A DNA stretch of 64,000 nt from Dolomedes plantarius (taxonomy: Eukaryota > Arthropoda > Arachnida > Araneae > Dolomedidae): positions 92,315,799 to 92,379,798 of the forward strand of contig OU015490.1 in the NCBI GenBank assembly GCA_907164885.2, read 5' to 3'. Under the pieces are notes generated by a model that saw nothing but the letters and a program-made list of their open reading frames with translations, searched no databases and was not told the origin of the DNA. The position numbers and the translations under genes are program-made. Of this stretch, positions 1 to 13,800 are shown one piece after another; within the stretch, counting starts at the first letter, position 1, and every line of letters starts with the position of its first letter.

Positions 1-581
1 CCAATAGTCTCAGACCAAGATTCACCATCTAGCGTACGTTTCATAACGTGGTTTGATAATGTGCTGAATCTAATAATGTCACGTTTTCCTAAGTGATAGT
101 GGACACTTTCCCGAAGATTTATGTGTTTCAGGGTTCAGGAAGCCGCAACCAGGATGTGGGAGGTGGGAAAAAAGAGTCCCTGTCTGTGTTTGTCAGTGGA
201 GAAAAGTGAAATCCAATCCGCACGGTTAGGATGCCCCTGGGTCAATCTAATAGGACAGTGTTTAGCTAAAGCGTTTAAGGGGAAACTATTATGATATGTC
301 TAACAAAGAAAGGGATGCATTTTACGACTGTGTTCCATCCCATCTTATCACTCTTTCTTTTAAAAAGAATAAAGAAAGAACCTCGTACCTTTTGAGGGTT
401 TAAGTGACTTTTTTGGAAAAATGAAAGGAAAGCGAAGAGTGTAAACTGATTCTTAAAATTGGTGGACTGATTCTTTAAAGCGAAAATTTTAACATGGAAA
501 TAATACTTTTGTTTTTGCGATATTGATTCTTATAAACGGTTGATTTTTATAACCACTGATCACTATAAGCGGTGGTTACTG

Positions 582-587
<6 letters not shown>

Positions 588-660
<73 letters not shown>
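588..660. repeat. (TA)n microsatellite
   Basis: About 73 bp of uninterrupted TA dinucleotide. Open frames of alternating Ile/Tyr across it are artefacts. Confidence 0.95.
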
Positions 661-664
<4 letters not shown>

Positions 665-1339
665 AATTTGTACAGTGAAATGTATAACCCAATAAATAAG
701 GCTGATTAAAGACTCCATACCAATCTTATGGAAGAGACCCCTTTTCCATGGCCATCCTTCAAAATTAGCCTCATTACTAACCACCATAGAGAAGTTTCAC
801 TGTGTGTATGAGAGAGAGAAAGAGAACAGAATGTTAAAAAAATAAAAAATAAAAACTATTCATAAAAAGAGTTTATAAAAGAAAGTAGAATGAAATTAAC
901 TATCCAATTTAGGCCTGTAAGCAATAGAACAAAATAAAGTTAAAAGAAAATGCAACTGAAATTCTAACAAAGGTGAAACAAAAAGGATAAAACTGTTGTT
1001 AGCTAGCATTATCTCTTTGTCAGGAGCACATACAATACCTTTGGAGAAAAACATTGGGTTCTAATATAGGTTGTGTAGCATCTTACATTCCAGATTTAGT
1101 CTACAGTGACATAATATAGGAGTGACAATCATTTTCATCTTTAGGAGAAGTATAGCTACAAAAGGTTATGATTCCTTTTCCAGAGTCTTCAGCAACATTA
1201 AAATAAATTACATTTTTTATTAAATTTTGAAAATTAACTTGTACATGATACGAAATATGTACCAAAACTTGGGAAACAAACCAGGGATTAGAAAAATATT
1301 AATAAACAGTAAGTAGCAAAAATTTTAAATTTATTTGCA

Positions 1340-1510
1340 AATTTCAAAAGAAAATTCTTCAATCTTCTTCTTCAGGACAGCAGGAGAGCCCCTGTGCTAA
1401 AAGCCAAGGTGGGCAACAGGGAAAATTCACTTGCCTTGCCTTGCCTTGCCTTTCTATGGCATTCTCCTGCTCTGTTCCTGAAGAAGAAAGCTGAATTTGC
1501 ATTTGAAATT
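1340..1510. repeat. foldback repeat, ~47-bp arms
   Basis: Arms 1340-1386 and 1464-1510 are imperfect reverse complements (shared core CTTCTTCAGGAACAG-like and CTCCTG). The spacer carries a short CCTTG tandem (about 1432-1450). Either a small MITE or a hairpin; no clear target duplication seen. Confidence 0.6.
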
Positions 1511-1746
1511 CAGAAATTGAGTGTAATTTTCAGTTATTTATAGTGAATATTTTAAGTTTTTTTAAATTCCTGACTTAGATATTGGTTTTTACTATTAAAC
1601 ATGATCAGGTTTTGTAGGTTAATTGTATATGTAATGTTATTTATAATTTTTTGGAGTTATTTTCATGTAAAATTATAATACTTTGAAATGATCCTTGTAA
1701 TATATGTTTAACTTAAAAGAATATTTTTTTCCTGCCATATATTTAG

Positions 1747-1826
1747 GTTGTGCTTTTGTAAAGTTTGAAAACCCGTCTGATGCACATTCTGCCATCAGTG
1801 CTCTGCATGGGAGCCAGACTATGCCT
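1747..1826 (+). CDS. CELF exon: RRM2 second half
   Basis: Acceptor ATTTAG before 1747 and donor GTATGT at 1827. Enters at phase 1 (one base of a Gly codon comes from the exon upstream of the window) and leaves at a codon boundary. Encodes RNP1 (GCAFVKF) and ALHGSQTMP of RRM2. Confidence 0.93.
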
Positions 1827-4800
1827 GTATGTGCTTTTTCTAAAATATAATTCTATGATTTTTTTTCCAGTTAATAATACAAAGTATTTTTCTTAAATTG
1901 GATGAGCTAAATTTACTTGTTATCTGATTTAAGTTCATAATTCAAAATTCAGTTTTAGACATTTTATTATTAGCTTTATATTAGATTCTTTCGTAGTATT
2001 TTATTTAAAGAAAATAATTTTCTGCTTTTTAGCATAAGTATATGGCAAAAGACATGCTTATTACACACTAGCCGGGCTTCACCTGATTATGCTCGGGCTT
2101 TGCCCAGCTCTTAAATCACTTGACACTCGAACTATAATTCATTTGAATTTAAATTCTTTTTCACTTTTAATTGCCAAAAAATCAATACATTTTCAAATGA
2201 TCTATTTATGATTAAAAAGTCTGAATCAAAAGTAAGAAAAATAAATAAAAATTAGAGATACAATGAAATATTTCTTTTCAGTGATTATTTTTTAGTGAGA
2301 ATCATGCTGTGTTTACATCGTAAAACATGGTGGTTATGTTTTGTTCGGTGGAGTATGCATTTAAATTGAAATATCTCTAAAACTATTAAAGTAACAGAAT
2401 AAGTATACACAGAAAAAATTATCAGCTTTTAAAGCTCTTTCTAAATATGTTAAATTTATGTACTTTCTTTAAAAAAAAAGCAACATCGATTTTAACTTTT
2501 AAAACATAGCAGTTGTGTTTTGTATCGGTGGAGTATGCATTTAGAATTGAAATATCTCTAAAACTATTAAAGTAACAGAATAAGTGTATGCAGAAAAAAT
2601 TATCAGTGTTTAAAGCTCTTTCCAAATATGTAATATTTATGTACTTTCATGAAAAAAAACCCATCGATTTCGACATTTTCAAACATGGCCAAATTTCATA
2701 ACAAATGCTATACTGGAAACAGTCCACCCGGAATTATTCCATGTTTCCAGCTGACAGGCAAAGTTTTTCTTTTATTTATATAGATAGCCTCATTTCTAAT
2801 TATGTGTATACATACGTTTCTAGCAATGTGTATACAAACATACTAGTGCTAAAGGCGTGTAGTTGCCTTTAATGTTAGAAATGATTCCAGGGCAGTAAAA
2901 TATTTTTCTTTCAATTATTTGTAATGAAGGATATATTCTCTTGTATTAAATATATATATATATATATATTTGATTGCTGTGAATGATTAGACTTCCACTC
3001 ATTTATAAATTTATATTCCATAATGTCTTGAATACAGTGGCTGTAAAAATAAGACTTATGTGACTGTGTGTGAAAATTTTTGAGCTCTTTTCAAAATAGC
3101 TTAGTTTTATTTTAATGAATAACTCAGGTTATTAATATCTTCATTGTTTTAGATTATATATTATCCTTTTATTGGAGCATGATAATTTGATTTAAAAATT
3201 CTGTTAATTTAAAACTAATTCAAATTACTTTCCCTGAACTTCTGTGTAAACTAAACGTGACCATCAAAATTGGCAGTATTCCAAATATTCTTCTGTTAAT
3301 TTAAAATTAATTCAAATTACTCTCTCTGAACATCTGAATAAACAACCTGACCATCAAAATTGGCAGTATTCCAAATGTTCTTCTATTAAGTACAAATGTC
3401 TTTTCTGAGTATGTGTACAGTTGTGTAAACTAAAATGAAACAGGTCCTTCTACTCTTGTTTTGACTTCACTTTTTTCTGTTCTTCCCTTCTGTCCTTATA
3501 TCAATGCAAAACTATTATAGTGACTGAACTATGAGTGATTAATTTCTCTGTTATTTTATGAAGATCAAACTTCTATTCTGTTTATGAGTTTGTCTGTTGG
3601 CAGAAGTTTTTCAACTGTGTATCTTTGTTGCTGCCATTCTGATGGATCATCAGTGCTAAATGCAGCATTGTTTATATTTTCTATAATCATGATCATGAAA
3701 CTGATCTTGTACTTTCTGTATGACCCATTTGTATAATACTATTACCTTGGTAGCTCTAACTCAGTGATGGATTAACTAACTTTATACTGTGGGACTAAGG
3801 CCTGCAAAGAATTCATAGGAGCTTTATGTCCTATTCTGGACCTTGCACCATTAAACCCCAACAACCAACCAAAGAATTCATAATTTCTAAGTTTGTATGG
3901 CAAACATAAACTATATTTCTGCAATATGGAAACAAATTATATAATATGTATGTAAAAAAATAGTGTTACTATGAACCTTAAAACAAACAGTTGTTATTAG
4001 CTGTTAATTAAACTGTCAGGTTAGCACTTATGTTCTTTTCTGTTACATATTTACAGTTTGAGTATAATAAATGTTTAAATATCTATTCACTATCACATTT
4101 ATTAGATTTCCAACTTATCTTCTATAGAAACAGCTGTAATTAGGTACATTACTGTAACTGGTACATTAAAATAGTATTTTATAATTATATTTTCAATTAC
4201 TTTTATTTTTTTTACTTTGTTTGTCTATTTCTATCTTTTTTTATATATTTGTTGATGTATAATTTTCAATAAATAAATTGAAATCTACCTTTTTAGATTT
4301 AAATGTCCTACAAAGTGTCTCATTTATCACTCTTTCCTTGTAATTTTCTTATTTCTATTTTAGTCTGTAAAAAGGAAAGCTAAACAGGACTTTTCTCTAT
4401 GGTTCCTTTTAAAAAGATGTTGTTACATACAAACATGTCTTTCAATAAAATATTTTTGAATGTTTTTTTTGTCACATACTGATAAATATTGATTACTTTT
4501 TATTGATATTAACATTCATTCATGAATTGCATATTTTTTATGTCAACTTTCCGTATAGGGTGCCTCTTCTAGTCTTGTTGTTAAGTTTGCAGACACTGAG
4601 AAAGAACGACAGCTAAGGAAGATGCAACAAATGTCTGGAAATGTCAACTTGTTAAACCCTTTTGTATTTAGTCATCTGGGATATGGAGCATACGCACAGG
4701 TAAATACTAAGGCTATCTTTGTACTGAAATCTACTGCTGACATTTGTCACTTTCCTCATAGTTTGAGGGACATCTAATTTCATAAAAATTCTTTCTTTTG

Positions 4801-7800
4801 GCCTACTTTTTAGAGGGTTATATACAGGGTGTTTCATATTGAATGAGACAAAAAGAATAGCATAGTACAAATTCTGTAATTGATTTATTTAGCCGAAACA
4901 AATTAATTCTGAAGCTACAATTATACAAGTTTTGTCTGGCAACAGCAAAAAATCTTCCGGTTATGAAATCACTGCTAGAGGCACTGTTAATCAAAATGGC
5001 ACCATCCATGTAGGAGAAAAGAGTACTGTGTTTTGGAATATGTTAAAACATCATCATTTATCGTCATTCAAAGACATTTTTGCACGAAAATTGGTAAAGA
5101 ACCACCACATTCTCAGAACATTGAATGGTGGGTGAAGCAGTTTCAGGACATGCGCTGCTTGTGTAAGAAAACCAGCCCAAGATGACCAGAAGCTAAAACC
5201 AAAATGGTTGAAAAAATTTGTGAAACGTCTTTACGAAGTCGATACAAAATCAATGTATCATTCGAGTTCTGAACTCAATGTGCCTCATACAATGGTGTGG
5301 CATGTGTTATGGAAATGTCTAAAATTCCGGCCATACACCTTTCAGATGGTGTAGGTGTCAAAACCTTCCGAAAAACTGTTGCATAAAGCTTTCTGTGAGA
5401 AATTACAAGATAAGCTGGAGGTAGATGGTTTTGTGAACAGAATTATGTTTAAGGATTAAGCCACTTTTCAATTTCTGGCAAAGTTAATCTCCATAATTTA
5501 TGATTTTGGGGCATGGAAAAGCCACATGGTGTAATGGAACATGAACGTAATTCTTCAATGGTGAACGTTTTCTGTGCCATTTCCAACAGTTGTGTGTTTG
5601 GTCCTTTTTTCTTTGTGGAAAAGCAATTAATGGGTGCATTTACCAAGATATGCTATCAGAATGGTTGTTCCCTCAGTTGGAGGAAGCGGTTTGGAGTGTT
5701 GGCTGTGTTTATTTTTTTAAATCTTATCTACTGATTCTACCTTTTGCTTATATCTTTTAATTAGAAGTCATGAATTTAATTGTAGGATTTTTATTCATAT
5801 AGTTCTGAATATAGTCAAAGTATGTGTTAACTGATTGAAGAGAATATGGTCAAAGTATGTGTTAAAGGATTGTAAAGACATGTTGTCTGAAGCCTTTCAT
5901 AATTTTCTTTTCTATTTTAGATGATTCATCAGCATGCTTTAGCTACAGCTGTTGCCCAGCAAGGTTATATCAATTCAGTCTCTCCTGTTGGTCCTCTCCA
6001 GCTTCCACCAATCAGTCCAGTATCAAATGGTTTACCGAGCCCTACCATAGCAGCTAATGCAGGTATAGTAAAAAGATATTTCACTCTATATCTCAAATAA
6101 ATGAAAATTTCCACATTTGTATCTAAATTTCAAGTAGAATATTTTGTTAAAGTAGGCATTGTAGTCCTTAAAAATTTGCAGGCATTGTAATTCCCCAGAC
6201 AGATTAATGGTCTGTTTAGCAAGCACTTTCCCATTGTACCAACCTGTTGCCAACATTATGTGAAAAGTCACCAATTAAAGGAATACAAGGAACTATTGAC
6301 TTTTTTACACTACAATTCAACTTATGCGAACTACATTTAGTGTTATAGTAAAAAATTGAAGGAATGGGAAAAAAAAAGTTAATACTGATTTTTCTTACCA
6401 CATATTAACTTTTGCAAACTACATTTCTACTTTTAGTGGCATAAATATCATTTTTTCTTTTGACATGGCCCTCCAAAATATATTAACTTGCAGAATGTGT
6501 CTCCATGAATTATGAGAGATAAGAATCCAAATGTGATCTATTTGTTTTGCATTGTTGCTAATTTCGCTATTTACAAGAACCCTACAGCCTTGCAATGTTT
6601 TGTGTATGGATGCATGTTTGGGGATCAACAAAATCATACTTATGGTTAACAGTTAAACGTACATACCCCACATCTTTGAGGTCTTTTTTCCTGTACCTTC
6701 TCCAGCAGACTATAGATAATAGTATCAGGTTATGCGTTTTCCACAATTATGACTGCTAGACAGCATACACTTCTATTTGGCCTTTTTTACATGAAGCATT
6801 CCTTTGTTTCATGACATTCTCCTCCAACAACTGATTGTTCTGGCAAAACATAATCTGCTTGGTTTTTCCCATTTAGTGTACAAAGTTTTCTCAATTTCAA
6901 CGATTTTCCCTTTACCTCCAATTTTTTTATCTTCCAGTACTAGAGTCTCCTTAATAACCTCTGGCATGTTATTATTCCAGTCAACTGTTGTATTTTTAGA
7001 TGTGGATAAATGCTTTTGTCAATCCCATAACATGTTAATTTTAGAAAGTGTCATTTTTGAAGAAGAATAATATACAAAACAAAATAAACAGTAAAATGTT
7101 TTTGACAATGTATCCCTGTCCACTTGTTACATGCACTTTAACAGAAATATTTATTTTGTTAGTAATGCCATAGCAGGGTGGTTGTGTCTGTGATTTGTAA
7201 GTAGATGTTACAGAGACTGAACTCTGGTCTATGCAGTCATATGAGAACAGATTTTTCTTTGCCAGGTGTTGCTGTTTGTCAACAAGTCTGTATAAAGGGA
7301 AAGTACTGTCTACTCTTGTATTGCCCAACATTATGAAAATACACCAAACAAGACCAGTTTAAAATGTTGACTCTGTGTGTATTATTTTTATGACCATTAC
7401 GTACTCTCCATTTACTTTTAGTTACAATCTGTCTGTTCATCTATAGAAATCACATAATGCTGTTTTGGCATCACCAGTTCTTTATATATCAGATCTGTTT
7501 TAACAATAATGATGTCTTCTATTTATCTAGGTTTTCCCCCAAATAAATAACTGTAATATTTTAGTGCTCAATATATTGTTGCAATTTTTAAAGTAGATAT
7601 TCAAGGCCTACACTTGGTTCGAGAAATTTGATGGGCATTGTAATTGAGTTTAGTACATTTCATTGTCATGCTAAAATATTAAATTACTATCTTACAACAA
7701 CTTGGGTTACCAGCAGAGAGAGGTTTAAAATGAACCAAAAAGCTTTAAAAAGTTTTTTAAGCTTGGTATATATTTTTTCATATCTTCATTTAAATGATTA

Positions 7801-10800
7801 TCTTTCAATTAAAATGTTTAATTCTTGTAAGTTGTAATTTCATTTGGTTCACAGTCAATTACACTGAGTATTTTTAAGTAACATTAAAAGAATGCTATTT
7901 TTAAAAATTATTGAGTAATATATATAATATGATGTTTTGACATGGTAATTTGTACACTAGAGACCTTATGGTAAGCCAGTGAATACTTCTTTTCTTGTAG
8001 TAGTCTTACACTATGCATAGCTGTTAATATTCCTGATTTATCTAGGAATGCTGCAGTTTTTCCATCTTATGACTTGCCAATCACAAAAGATGACTTCAAA
8101 ATTCAAACTTAAGTTGTAACTATAACTGAGCATGTAGCATAAATCTCAAACAATATGTAGATTTTATCACTGAGTGATTTTACCGGCATTCAGATTTTTC
8201 TTAGTGTGTTAAGAGTAATCTTACAAACTCTGAAATTTTTAAATTTGTAATTTGTTACATAAAAATACTCAGTGTAATTGACTGTGAACCAAATGAAATT
8301 ACAACTTACAAGAATTCAGCATTTTAATTGAAAGATAATCATTTAAATGAAGATATGAAAAAATATATACCAAGCTTAAAAAGCTTAAAATTCATGTATA
8401 GAAAATGTAGGTAGGACAAAAAAGTCCTTCAATTGTGTGCAGATGAGCATAATTTTATTTTTTACTGCTGAAACTGCAGAAATATTGTTAGCAATGAGTT
8501 ATAAGCTTTCTCTATTTGCATTTAGTCATTAAATTTAAGAGTGGTTTTGTCATTGAAAAGGGGAGTGACTTTCTTTTCTCTAGTTCAGCATTTAGTTGAT
8601 ATTTTTTGCCTGAATATATGTATAATGTAAGTATCAGAGATCTAAGTTCTAAGTATTTAATTGATTCATTTATTACTTATTGTATAGGATTTGTAATTAC
8701 AGTCAAACTCTGTATAGCGAACCTGGTATATAACGAACAAAAATTTTGGTCCCACTGTTTTCCTATAGTACATAATTTAATCAGTATTATGTCAGTTTAA
8801 TGTAATCCATTTTAGTCGATTTAATTCATTAATGATCATTTTTAATATATTTTATCATTTTATAAATACATCATTATTGAATACACATTGCAACTAATGA
8901 GTTATACATTTTGTGAACTCTAGCATTTTTCGTAACGGTTCGGATATAGCAAACCACCTTGCCGTCATCCGCCTTCCAGGCCGTCACGTTTTCGCTGCCC
9001 GACTGGCTGCGGCGTCCTTCGAGCGGGAGACAAATGCGCCTGGCTTGCACTGTACGTCGCAGTCGGATGGCCTTGTTAGTGGGAATCCCTGCTTAAAGTT
9101 CATTATAATGGGGTTCGACTGTACTTGTAATTTTTAAATTGATATTGCTTTATTGTACAGTGTTTGAGTAACATTTTTTGATGTAGGTGTCCATCACCCT
9201 CTAACAGGAGCTTTACCTGCCTGCACACCCTCTGCAGTGCCCAATTTTGCACTGGGGGAAATTCCTGCCCAAGCTGATATTTATGCCAATGATGTAGCAA
9301 ACTTATCAAGTAAGCTTTCTTGAAGATACTCTGAGAAATACTGCTGCTGTTTTTAAAAGAGCCCCTTTTGATAGCTGAGTTTTGCATACAGAAACTGTTC
9401 AATTGTCCCAAAATACCTAGAGATTATTCAGATTTTTATAATCTTCATCTATTTATAGATAGCTACTAAATTCATAGATTTGTGAATTATTCTCTTAATG
9501 TAAGAATCCATTTAACATAGTATTTGGTTCTTTTTATTGTTGGAGCAATAAACTTTGTATATATAAATTGAAAAGTTCTAAATGATTTGAATTATGTACT
9601 AAATGACTGGCTTAATTTTGAAAGTTACCACAGCTTGAGTTATGAATTAGATTAATATACTTGCATTGATTTATGTGTATGTTTTTTTTTTATATATATG
9701 TAAAACAAATATGTTTTGTTTACATCTAGATCTTCCATAGAATGCATAACTTTCTAGGAATTACTGGTCTGTAAAAGTAACTATTATAAATGAACATAAT
9801 GAAACAGAAGACCTATTTTAAATTTTAACTCCTAAAATATACTAATTTCACATTATTTCCAGTCTTTGCTGACATATTTTTAAAATAAAATTTAGAGGTG
9901 CTTCTGAGATTTTTATGCTAATAGTGTCAAGCAGGAAAAACATAGTTTAAATGCTAGATGTGCATAGGTGAACTGTTCTGAAAATAATCCCTTTTCATAT
10001 TTTGTAATTTCATATCCTAATGTTCATTTTTATTAAAAATATATTTAGGCAATGAGGGTAAATTTTGCAAAGCAAATTTTTAAGCTTTGTAAGAAGATAA
10101 AAATTTTCAACAAAAAATCAGAAGGTCATAACTTCTTCACATATGTTGAACTAGCTGAATACCCATACTTCACTAAGGAGTACATTCAAATTAAATACAA
10201 TGGTCAATGTATGCAATTAATGCCCCTCCCCCCAACAAAATATATATATATATATTTATAAAAAATCGTAATGGATATTTTTATAGACAAAATAATGTAG
10301 AAGAAAATATTCAAATTAAATACAGCAGTCAATGTATGCAATTAATTTGTATGTTTAATATCCATAAAACATACTAATTTGAATTAAATTCTTTAGAAAC
10401 TTCCATCTCAATTAGTCTAGTGGTTAAATTTTATCTTTTACGTATTTTAATATTTTTTTGTTGTCAATTTATTTCGTCATTATGCACGTGACGCAAAATT
10501 AATTTAAAGTATCACAAAAAAAAAAAAAAAGAAACCACGTGATCAGCATTTAATAAATTAAATTCTAAAAATTAATCTTTTAAAATTCACCAAAAATCAG
10601 AAAATGAAGGTAAAGATTCGAAAAAGATTTCATTTTAAAGGAATTTTCATGATCTTTCTCATGATATAAATTTTATAACCCTCAGATTATTATTTGCAAA
10701 CTTTAAAGAATGTTACAAAAACAGCTTAAAAATTTAATTTAAAAAAATCTAAGAAATTTTTCAAAAATCTGTCTTACTGCGCCCTTACCTATATGAAGAA

Positions 10801-13800
10801 TCACCGTGCAAAATTTTATCCCTTTAGGTCCAGCGGTTTGGTCTGTCAGACAGTCAGTCAGTCAGTCATGGAACTGTTTTATATATATAGATAAGTGACT
10901 TATCTGTGTAATTCTTTTACCTAGTGGGAAGCAGCTGATTTTCTTCTAAGGATGACTTTATTCATATAGAGAAAGATATAGAAATTTTGATTGTTCTAAA
11001 GATACAATTTGATCATGTGCAAATATATAGCTTTCTCCCCTAATTTCTTTTACTGAATTTCCAGTTTCCCCCTAAAAAACTAGACAATAGTCTAATGTTC
11101 AGGACAGTACCTTTTGGTACCCAGAGTCTGTGGATTTGAGTCTTACTAGTGGCATGGGTGTTTGTATCCATTCAAATGCGATATAAACTGTAACTTCCTT
11201 TCTGTTTTGCCCTTGTGAACAAAAGTTGTTTGTAATGGTTGTAAAAACTGATCATAATCACCAATATCCCAATTGAAACCTAAAATACCCTACCATTTTC
11301 CTAAATATAAGTTGAAGTATCCTGAGATTGCATGCGTGAGCTAAAATTGTGTCTGAGGAATTAGCTAAATTAAATTTAGTTGTTCTGATGGGGTTTAGTT
11401 GTTTGTGAAATTGGTAGTTAGAACTTGCAGTAGTGATTTGAGTTTTAGTAGTTTCTCTCAGATGCCTTATATTTTTAATGAATAATTTATTTTTTGCTTT
11501 GAAAGTCTCCAGCATATAAAGTTGTTTTAGTTGGTTGATAATCATTGTAGCTCACTGCAAAATAAAAATTTTTCTCCCATATTAATGTACAATTGATGCG
11601 TAAAATAATGATAGGATACATATGCTGTAATTATTTTTTGTATCATGTAAATACAAGTCTCATTCTCATGAAAAGTTGCCATAGTGTCTGAACTATAGCT
11701 TAACTCTTTACATATTCAGTGCATTTAAAAAAAAATTTTTTTGTTCAACTTATGTCTTAATGCAGTTTCAATTTGATCAGCAATATGTCTCAGCTCTAAC
11801 ATATCAATAGGTAATCATGTAAGCCTCTAACTTTAAGAATTGTCTTTCTATTTTGTTGAAAATCCTATTTTTTTAAGAAACTTTCTTTAGTGTATCACCT
11901 AAAATCTAAGGTATTTTCAGGGTAACTGAACCAAGCGATGGTAATCTAGTTCGAATTTTGGTACAGAAAATGTCAATTTTTTTTATTGCAAAAATCAGAT
12001 CTTTGTTGTTGTTGCTTATGCCACTTGACTGACAGCAACATCAGATCAAGTCCCGAAGGCTATGGGCAATGAAGGTGTGACTCCTGTTTTGAATTAGCAC
12101 CACAAGGGTCGGAGTTCGACTTGGCTAAATGACCGGTCCTGTAATTTTGAACCAAGTCAAGTGATGAGACCGGAACACTTGACCCCACACCACTAGATGT
12201 AAATTTGATAACTTGGAGGACATTGCAGCCACGCCCTATTTTACATGCCCTGGCCACCATTAGTGAACACGGCGGTGGATTTGCAGCGACGAGCATCGAA
12301 CCAGAGACGTTCAGATCACTGGCTCACTGCTCTTGCCAACCGTACCACCATACCAACAAATGTTTAGTACAAATGTTTATAAAATAACGTACATAAACTG
12401 CCATCTACTGAATAATGCAAAAATCACCTCCCAAGATATGGTATAGAATACTAGTGCTGCCATCTAAAAGGTTAAAACACAGCATTAATTTAGTTAAAGG
12501 ATTATTAGTAGAACCAAATAAAGGAGAGATAAATATACTAAATTGCCCAAATAAATAAATTTAAAAATATGATATGGTGGAGCCAAAAGGATTTTTTTTT
12601 CTCAATGTGCCAGACAGTTATATGTACACATTCACCATACAGCACAAATTTGTTTGCTTCTTCATTATGGGAGCATCAATTAGGTGATCTTACATTGCTC
12701 CCTTTGAAAGTGCCACCACAATTTAGATTGAGCATCCTCAGGGAAGACCCAAAGGGGATGTAATTAAACATAAAAATAGTGGCTAAAATTAGTGTAAAAA
12801 TATTAATGATATGAATATTATAATTTACTCTTCTCAAGCACTCTCATAATGCTTATTTTTCTGAATGTATTTAGTTTTTTAGCATTTGAAACAAGTGTTT
12901 AAAATAGATATTTGATTCTGAAATTTATAACTTCTAGTTCATACTATCAAAATTGTGATTGTAAACCTATTTTAGCATTTCTAAAATCATCATTTATTGC
13001 CTTAAGCTCAATAGTGATCATTGTCATATTAAGTTTTAATTCACTTTTGTTATCTAATGAATTACATTACATTCAGGAAATGCATTGTGAATCCTTTATA
13101 AATATATTTTCCTGTTATTCCAGGAAACTCCTTCTTCCTATTGTATCCAGCTGACTATACAGAAGCTTTAGAAAAGGGTGAATAATTTAGCAAATTTTTG
13201 TCTTGTTTGAATTTATGTCCTAGTGTTTCAATGTCAAATTCTGCAATGCATGGATCTAGCAGTTTATTGTTCTTTCAGGTACTGCCCTAGCTAATGCTGA
13301 ACCCTTACAACCTGCCACATATTCTAGTCTCCCTTCCTTCCCTTGCATGTGTGAGTACTTCAGTGTCATTCCTGTTCAGTAACGTGCAAAAGTATTGGTA
13401 GCACAATTTGATATTTTAAGAAATTTGCCAATTAAAAATTGACTTTTGATTTTGCACGTCATGTGCATGTTTTGTTGTAACTCACGTTGAAGTGCATATT
13501 GTAATCTTTTTAGAAAGGTAGGTAATTCACTGATATTTTGATATGATTTAAATATGGAAATTGAGGATTCATTAGATTTAAAATTATTTAGTAGAGGGGA
13601 TTATAGGGAGTTAAATAAAAAAAAATCACTTTATTTAAGTTCATTAAATAGACGGATTGTGCTGGTGTTTCCACTCATGGTTCTGTTGCCAGATAGTACT
13701 GAACAGCAAGATACTGCATGGCTTATGAACCAACAGTGGGTATAGAATTAGAAAACAAAAATATATATATTTATAATTTACTAGCTGAATACCCGTGCTT

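Larger units (their letters stand above)
1..1746. other. intron of the CELF gene (5' end outside window)
   Basis: No CELF-like exon found here; the first half of RRM2 must lie upstream. Contains a (TA)n tract at about 588-660, a foldback at 1340-1510 and otherwise unremarkable AT-rich sequence. Confidence 0.6.
6063..9186. other. CELF intron with foldback and pogo MITE
   Basis: Between exons ending 6062 and starting 9187. Holds the inverted repeat at 7753-8383 and the MITE at 8700-9121; short open frames at 6419-7331 show no family resemblance. No gene seen. Confidence 0.7.
9310..13278. other. CELF intron with Helitron and SINE
   Basis: Contains the Helitron at 10151-10891 and the tRNA-derived SINE at 12003-12352. 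The rest is AT-rich with no recognisable gene. Confidence 0.7.

Noticed and set aside
563..787. 74-codon - strand frame over a TA tract
   Set aside because: Mostly alternating Ile/Tyr from a dinucleotide repeat. The same holds for frames at 27575-27757, 31741-32058, 57627-57815 and 57808-58122.
3765..3870. possible SINE tail (ACCCCAACAACCAACC)
   Set aside because: Tail-like words only; no A or B box or body could be recognised upstream.
7041..7331. 96-codon - strand frame
   Set aside because: No recognisable domain, no splice or start context, lies in a CELF intron with random-like composition.
9103..9411. 102-codon - strand frame
   Set aside because: Antisense to the CELF exon 9187-9309, whose sense reading is phased with its neighbours.
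12060..12296. 78-codon - strand frame
   Set aside because: Lies inside the body of a tRNA-derived SINE.
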